From an uncultured Actinomycetes bacterium (GTDB taxonomy: Bacteria > Actinomycetota > Acidimicrobiia > Acidimicrobiales > RAAP-2), in the NCBI GenBank assembly GCA_903875425.1, contig CAIQWC010000012.1:186001-250000 (forward strand): a stretch of DNA of 64,000 nucleotides, read 5' to 3'. Shown piece after piece: positions 59,801 through 64,000 of this stretch (position 1 is its first letter; every line of letters starts with the position of its first letter). A program made the translations under genes and the position numbers. The notes under the pieces were generated by a model. The model saw nothing but the letters and a program-made list of their open reading frames with translations. It did no database searches and was not told the origin of the DNA.

Positions 59801-62125
59801 ATGGCAGCGACGCCCTACGCGGCCGCAAGAGACTCATTCTTGGCCAGCACACAGCTGGTCGGCTCAACGCTGTGTCAACCGCTCAGCGACCTTGCAGATA
59901 CCTGGGTGCAAGATATTGCTCGTGAGGCCATAGGTGGCTCGCAGCGAAAAATCGCCCTCCTGGCTGTCGGTGGATACGGCAGGCGTGAACTCTGCCCGTC
60001 GAGCGACCTCGATCTTGTCTTGCTCCACGCTGGTAGTCGGGATATCGCTTCACTCGCCGAGCGAATTTGGTACCCGATGTGGGATGCAGGCATTGCCATC
60101 GACCATGCCGTTCGAAAACCCAAGGAACTTTTGAAGGCTGCGAGTCAAGATCTTCGCGTCGCCCTTGGGCTACTTGATGCTCGCGTGATCTATGGCGACC
60201 AAGACATTGCACGTCCCGTACTCGAAGATATTCGAAAGCTTTGGGCTTCGAGTTTGGCGGGGGCATTCCTTCCTGAGCTCCGAGACCAGATGCGTGAGCG
60301 CCACCTTCAGCAAGGTGACGTCGCCTTTCTCCTTGAGCCAAATCTCAAAGAAGCCCATGGGGGACTCCGCGATATCAACGTGCTTTCATCACTCGAATCT
60401 TGTGCTCCAACACTTCGACATCTCGTTGACGTTCCCGTCTTACGAAACGCATCGCGTGTGCTCCTCGATGTGCGCGTCGAGTTACATCGACTTGCCGCGA
60501 AAGCGCAAGAGCGAATGTTGCTCCAAGATCAAGATCAGCTTGCCTTACGGCTGGGCTACGAAGACGCGGAGACGCTGTGTCAGACGGTTTCTAAAGCGGG
60601 AACTCAGATTGCATGGATATCGGACGAAATTTGGCGACGACAAGCCATCTGGCAACCTGGGACCCCCACAGCATCACTCGAACCTGAGCTAGAAAAAACT
60701 CTCGATGAGATCGTCTTTGTGAAAGGGGGCGAGGTGGTGGTTGGCGGCGGCGTAGATTTGCGATCAGATCCCGCATTCGCCTTACGTGTGGCGATCGTCG
60801 CGGCTGAGCGCGAGCTCCCCATCGCCCTCGAAACGCTCCATCGCCTCGCTGAGCGATGCCCTGAACCCCCTAGCCCATGGTCGCCAGACACCACCAAGTA
60901 TTTCGTCGCATTGCTCGCTCAGGGTCGTCGAGCGATTCCCGCATTCCAGTCTCTCGATCACGTCGGAATTATTTCTCGTTTGCTCCCGGAATGGAATCAC
61001 GTTCGTTACTACCATCAGCGAAATGCGTACCATCGTTTCACCGTAGATCGGCACCTGCTCGAGGCCGTTGCCAACGCCGCTGAACTCAACGACGGTTCGG
61101 TTCGAGCCGACCTTCTCTTGATCGGTACCCTGTTCCATGACATCGGTAAAGGACTAGCGGGCGACCATACCGACAATGGCGTCAAAATCGTCAATACCCT
61201 GGTGCCGAGAATAGGATTTGACGCTGGTGATACCGCCATTATCGCAACGTTGGTCGAACAGCATCTGCTCCTCGCCGACACGGCTACTCGACGCGATCTC
61301 AGCGATCTCAGAACTATTGAATTAGTAGCCAACGCAGTGGGAAGTGTCGAGGTCTTGCACCTTCTCGAAAAACTCACAATTTCCGACTCCAAGGCGACAG
61401 GGTCGTCGGCCTGGGGTCCTTGGAAGGCACAGCTCGTCTCGCAACTCGTAGGCGCAACCCGGGACTATCTCGAAGGTCGCTCAGGCGTAGACGAGGAGTC
61501 GATCTTTCATCAATTCTCTGATGAGATCGATGAGGCGAGGATGTCGAATACCCCCGTAGTCCGAATGAGCTCCGGCCGCGTCGTCGTGGCTGCACCTGAT
61601 CGCCCCGGACTCCTCGCTCAAGTCACGGGAACGCTAACCCTGAGAGGTTTTGATGTCCTTGCTGCATCCGTCGATGAGATCGACGGCATCGTCATTGACG
61701 TCTTCGACGTGCAAGCCAGTGTCGGTACCGTACCGACCGAAACTGACCTTTCCAACAGCCTCGTCCAAGCCCTCACGGGTCAGATCAGCCTCGAGTCGCG
61801 CATCGCTCAACGAGCTGCAGACTATGCGGGTCAAAAACGAACGATCACTGCATATCCCATTGAGCCCTCGGTAGTGGTTGCTAGTAACGCATCCTCCGAC
61901 GCCAGTGTGATCGAAGTGAGAGCACCCGACGAGATGGGCCTGCTCTACCGCTTAACCTCCACCATATTTGAACAAGGACTCAATATTCTGCACGCGAAGG
62001 TATCCACCATTGGAAGCGACGTCGTTGACGTGTTCTATGTCACGACGCGCGATGGTCGAAAACTCAATGAGGACACCGCTACTGCATTAACCCAGGCGCT
62101 TCGGGTTCACCTTCGTGGCCAATAA
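59801..62125 (+). CDS. glnD: [Protein-PII] uridylyltransferase/uridylyl-removing enzyme GlnD
   Basis: GlnD senses glutamine and modifies the PII nitrogen regulator. The 774-residue protein has the nucleotidyltransferase site VGGYGRRELCPSSDLDLVLL (residues ~56-75), the EAHGGLRDIN segment, an HD domain (LFHDIGKGLAGDHTDNG), and two C-terminal ACT domains beginning VVVAAPDRPGLLAQVTG and VIEVRAPDEMGLLYRL. All domains are complete. No glnB or amtB gene lies near. In actinobacteria the enzyme may adenylylate rather than uridylylate PII. A terminator follows. Confidence 0.93.
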   Translation: MAATPYAAARDSFLASTQLVGSTLCQPLSDLADTWVQDIAREAIGGSQRKIALLAVGGYGRRELCPSSDLDLVLLHAGSRDIASLAERIWYPMWDAGIAIDHAVRKPKELLKAASQDLRVALGLLDARVIYGDQDIARPVLEDIRKLWASSLAGAFLPELRDQMRERHLQQGDVAFLLEPNLKEAHGGLRDINVLSSLESCAPTLRHLVDVPVLRNASRVLLDVRVELHRLAAKAQERMLLQDQDQLALRLGYEDAETLCQTVSKAGTQIAWISDEIWRRQAIWQPGTPTASLEPELEKTLDEIVFVKGGEVVVGGGVDLRSDPAFALRVAIVAAERELPIALETLHRLAERCPEPPSPWSPDTTKYFVALLAQGRRAIPAFQSLDHVGIISRLLPEWNHVRYYHQRNAYHRFTVDRHLLEAVANAAELNDGSVRADLLLIGTLFHDIGKGLAGDHTDNGVKIVNTLVPRIGFDAGDTAIIATLVEQHLLLADTATRRDLSDLRTIELVANAVGSVEVLHLLEKLTISDSKATGSSAWGPWKAQLVSQLVGATRDYLEGRSGVDEESIFHQFSDEIDEARMSNTPVVRMSSGRVVVAAPDRPGLLAQVTGTLTLRGFDVLAASVDEIDGIVIDVFDVQASVGTVPTETDLSNSLVQALTGQISLESRIAQRAADYAGQKRTITAYPIEPSVVVASNASSDASVIEVRAPDEMGLLYRLTSTIFEQGLNILHAKVSTIGSDVVDVFYVTTRDGRKLNEDTATALTQALRVHLRGQ

Positions 62126-62141
62126 TCGTGAAGCCACGCAA

Positions 62142-62164
62142 TAGCGCCGCGGTGCTAGGTTTTT
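62142..62164 (+). terminator. Intrinsic terminator after glnD
   Basis: TAGCGC-CGCG-GTGCTA forms a stem of six pairs (one G-T), then AGG and T5 at 62160-62164. It lies 17 bases after the glnD stop and separates glnD from the sortase gene. Confidence 0.65.
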
Positions 62165-62203
62165 GCGGCATCCGAATCCGAAATCCCACGAAGAAAGTAA
62201 ACC

Positions 62204-63166
62204 GTGTCTGAGCCCCTCATAACCGATTCCACATCGATGCCTCTGCCTCGCGGCCACCAACGTCGCGTGAGACGAGAACGGAAATACCGGGTACTCGGCG
62301 TGATTGGCGGTACGTGCATCGGCTTAGGCCTCTTAATTTTGGCTTTCGCAATCTTTCAATTCTTCGGGACCGGACTCATCACGAATGGACGTCAACGAGC
62401 CCTACACGATCAGTTCACGCAGCAACTCAAGCGTGCTCACGTTGAGCCTGTCGCCCACGTGCTGGGACCTCCAAGAACGGTGCCAACCACGCCTCAACCA
62501 AGCATTGGCCAAGCGGTGGCCGAGATTTCCATTCCCAAGATCAACATTAATTTCACCGTGCTGCAAGGTACCGGCGATGTTCAACTCGAGGCGGGTCCTG
62601 GCCACTATGTCGCAACTCCCTTACCGGGTCAACTCGGTAACGCAGCTATTGCTGGACACCGCACCACCTGGATGCGACCCTTCTGGAATCTCAATGAATT
62701 GAATCCAGGTGATGCGATTTACCTAACCACCACTCAGGGCTATTTTCGCTACAGCGTCACGTCCCAGACGCTGGTCGCTCCCACCGATGTCGCGGTACTC
62801 AACCCCACCACCACTGCCACCTTGACCCTGTCAACGTGCAATCCCCGATTTAGCGCGACGCAGCGATTGATCATCAAAGCGACTCTCTCGGGGACTTGGC
62901 TTCCGGGTGACGCTAACGCAAGCACTACGACGACCACGACGGCACCCATAACCCCCACCACCACTCCGAAGCAGTTCGTCTCATCCGGTAGCTGGGCAGC
63001 TGCAATCTTATGGGGAATCGTGACCGCTGCCATTGGCGTTGGGGCCGCCTTAGCGCGTCGTACCTGGAAACGGTGGTGGATTTACTTGGTGGCCGCCCCT
63101 ATCTTTGTCGTAGCCTTATTCTTATTTTTTATGGCTATCTCGCCACTACTCCCAGCGTCGATTTAA
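62204..63166 (+). CDS. Class E-type sortase
   Basis: Sortases attach exported proteins to peptidoglycan. The 320-residue protein has an N-terminal helix (about 30-55), and the sortase core with His 152 in AIAGHRTTWMRPFW, the catalytic Cys 212 in TLTLSTCNPRFS and Arg 221. The TLSTC context fits class E of high-GC Gram-positives, which process LAxTG signals. Unusually it has a Thr-rich spacer (~236-255) and two further C-terminal helices (about 265-315), giving anchors at both ends. No sorting-signal substrate was found in the window. GTG 62204. Confidence 0.85.
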   Translation: MSEPLITDSTSMPLPRGHQRRVRRERKYRVLGVIGGTCIGLGLLILAFAIFQFFGTGLITNGRQRALHDQFTQQLKRAHVEPVAHVLGPPRTVPTTPQPSIGQAVAEISIPKININFTVLQGTGDVQLEAGPGHYVATPLPGQLGNAAIAGHRTTWMRPFWNLNELNPGDAIYLTTTQGYFRYSVTSQTLVAPTDVAVLNPTTTATLTLSTCNPRFSATQRLIIKATLSGTWLPGDANASTTTTTTAPITPTTTPKQFVSSGSWAAAILWGIVTAAIGVGAALARRTWKRWWIYLVAAPIFVVALFLFFMAISPLLPASI

Positions 63167-64000
63167 TCGTCGGCTTCCTTAGGTGGCGTCAAATCCTTAG
63201 CGCCGAAAGCAATATCTCGTTGTCCAGGGCTGATCACGCCATCAGCGCTGAGCAAGTTAGCGGTCCCCACTGCTTCTTTTCCAAATCGACGCTTAATCTC
63301 GTCGAGAGCGTCAAGGAGGGCGCCGCGATCCTCTTGAGTTACCAAAGGATCAGCGACCGTCGGATCATCGAGCCGTAAGTGGAGTTGCTTGGGTCCTCCT
63401 CGCGGTCGCAACGCGCTGAGCGAGATACCGAGGAGCCGAACCCCCCCGCCGATATCGTGAGTGGCCAGAAGCCCTGACGCGACCTCGTAAATTGCCTGTG
63501 GGTCGTCGAGGCCTTCTTCGAGCGTCACGCTACGAGTGTGCTGTTCAAAGTTGGCCAGCTTGATCTTCACGGTCACCGTGGCACCTTCTTGGCCAGAACT
63601 GCGTAACGCATTGGCTACCGCGTGGGCTTGACGGATAAGACGCTGATCTAGGTCGGCCAGGTCGTAGCTGTCGTGAGTAAACGTCTCCTCATGACCAATA
63701 CTGCGGTTCTTGACTCCGGCCTCCACGGGTCGCGTATCTCGACCATTGGCGAGATCGACAATGAGGTGAGCCACCGACCCTCCCACGTGGCGCTCAAGCA
63801 TGGAGGGGTCAAGATCCGCGAGGTCAGCGACCGTTTCGATGCCTAGCTTCGATAACTTGGTGGCGGTTGTGGGACCCACACCAAACAGGGCTCGAACGGG
63901 CATCGGGTTCAGGTAGGAGCGCACGTCCTCATCGAGTACCACAAAGACTCCGGGACCTGGCACTACACGATCTCGCTCAATCCGTGGTTTCGCACTGCGC
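63163..64000 (-). CDS. dinB: DNA polymerase IV (DinB), 5' part beyond window
   Basis: The visible 278 residues are the C-terminal part of a Y-family translesion polymerase. The frame is open to the window edge (codons AKPRIERDRV before VPGPGVFVV), so the start is outside. Seen here are the thumb with FGVGPTTATKLSKLGIETVADLA (helix-hairpin-helix) and the little-finger domain with SIGHEETF and VTVKIKLANFEQHTRSVTL. The palm with catalytic carboxylates is not in the window. A GTG at 63963 is not the start. Its stop overlaps the sortase stop by three bases. Confidence 0.92.
   Translation of the reverse strand, partial: RSAKPRIERDRVVPGPGVFVVLDEDVRSYLNPMPVRALFGVGPTTATKLSKLGIETVADLADLDPSMLERHVGGSVAHLIVDLANGRDTRPVEAGVKNRSIGHEETFTHDSYDLADLDQRLIRQAHAVANALRSSGQEGATVTVKIKLANFEQHTRSVTLEEGLDDPQAIYEVASGLLATHDIGGGVRLLGISLSALRPRGGPKQLHLRLDDPTVADPLVTQEDRGALLDALDEIKRRFGKEAVGTANLLSADGVISPGQRDIAFGAKDLTPPKEADD

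Noticed and set aside
1-64000. CRISPR arrays, insertion sequences, prophage or integrative element
   Set aside because: No regularly spaced direct repeats, transposase, integrase or phage gene was seen; gene order on the left is conserved housekeeping.

Overview
The window is a stretch of chromosome from a Gram-positive, moderately GC-rich actinobacterium, probably an acidimicrobiia-like lineage (inference). The evidence is: the gene order thrS / Ap4A phosphorylase / pgsA / patA / pimA / pdxS / pdxT / yebC / ruvCAB / yajC-secDF / rel / hisS / aspS / rarA / alaS / ruvX / mltG / aroE, which is the order known from Mycobacterium; mycothiol enzymes (MshC and a mycothiol-dependent nitroreductase of the Rv2466c type); an F420:NADP oxidoreductase; the MurT/GatD lipid II amidation pair; a class E-like sortase; a 6C-type small RNA; and secreted proteins with long threonine-rich linkers next to an N-terminal membrane anchor. 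No insertion sequence, prophage, integrase or CRISPR array was seen.

Layout. 1-28,875 is almost entirely minus strand: a dense run of housekeeping genes read from npdG and mshC down to a bifunctional-nuclease gene cut by the left edge. Many neighbours are joined by 4-base ATGA, GTGA or TTGA overlaps. It covers aminoacyl-tRNA synthesis (ThrRS, HisRS, a probably non-discriminating AspRS, AlaRS), Holliday-junction processing, protein export, (p)ppGpp, vitamin B6, phosphatidylinositol mannosides, and cell-wall synthesis. 28,900-36,256 holds fabI, an ABC exporter, ccdA and a three-gene fatty-acid modification operon (FAD oxidoreductase, DUF1365, cyclopropane synthase-like methyltransferase). 36,257-40,520 holds a secreted neocarzinostatin-like protein, a 14-helix drug exporter, an anchored alpha/beta hydrolase, an unusual intergenic repeat and tRNA-Val(CAC).

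41,378-48,223 is the most intriguing block: a TetR regulator divergent from four overlapping genes encoding a fatty acyl-CoA reductase fused to a HAD domain, a zinc alcohol dehydrogenase, a LarA-like nickel-pincer enzyme and an acyltransferase. I read this as an undescribed lipid pathway. It is followed by gatD-murT-plsC on the minus strand, a 6C RNA with its own promoter, and a lysR / DNA glycosylase / M20 peptidase operon. From 54,056 to the right edge come the second copy of the intergenic repeat, the mycothiol nitroreductase, a SHOCT protein, tRNA-Val(GAC), a DEDDh exonuclease, three anchored extracytoplasmic proteins, tRNA-Cys, glnD, a sortase and the 3' part of dinB.

Two signals lie outside ordinary gene annotation. 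One is a ~170-bp intergenic element present twice (40,022-40,200 and 54,068-54,240) with a long paired helix that shows compensatory change. The other is a recurring TANNNT box placed 6-7 bases before start codons that lack a ribosome-binding site, which suggests several leaderless mRNAs.
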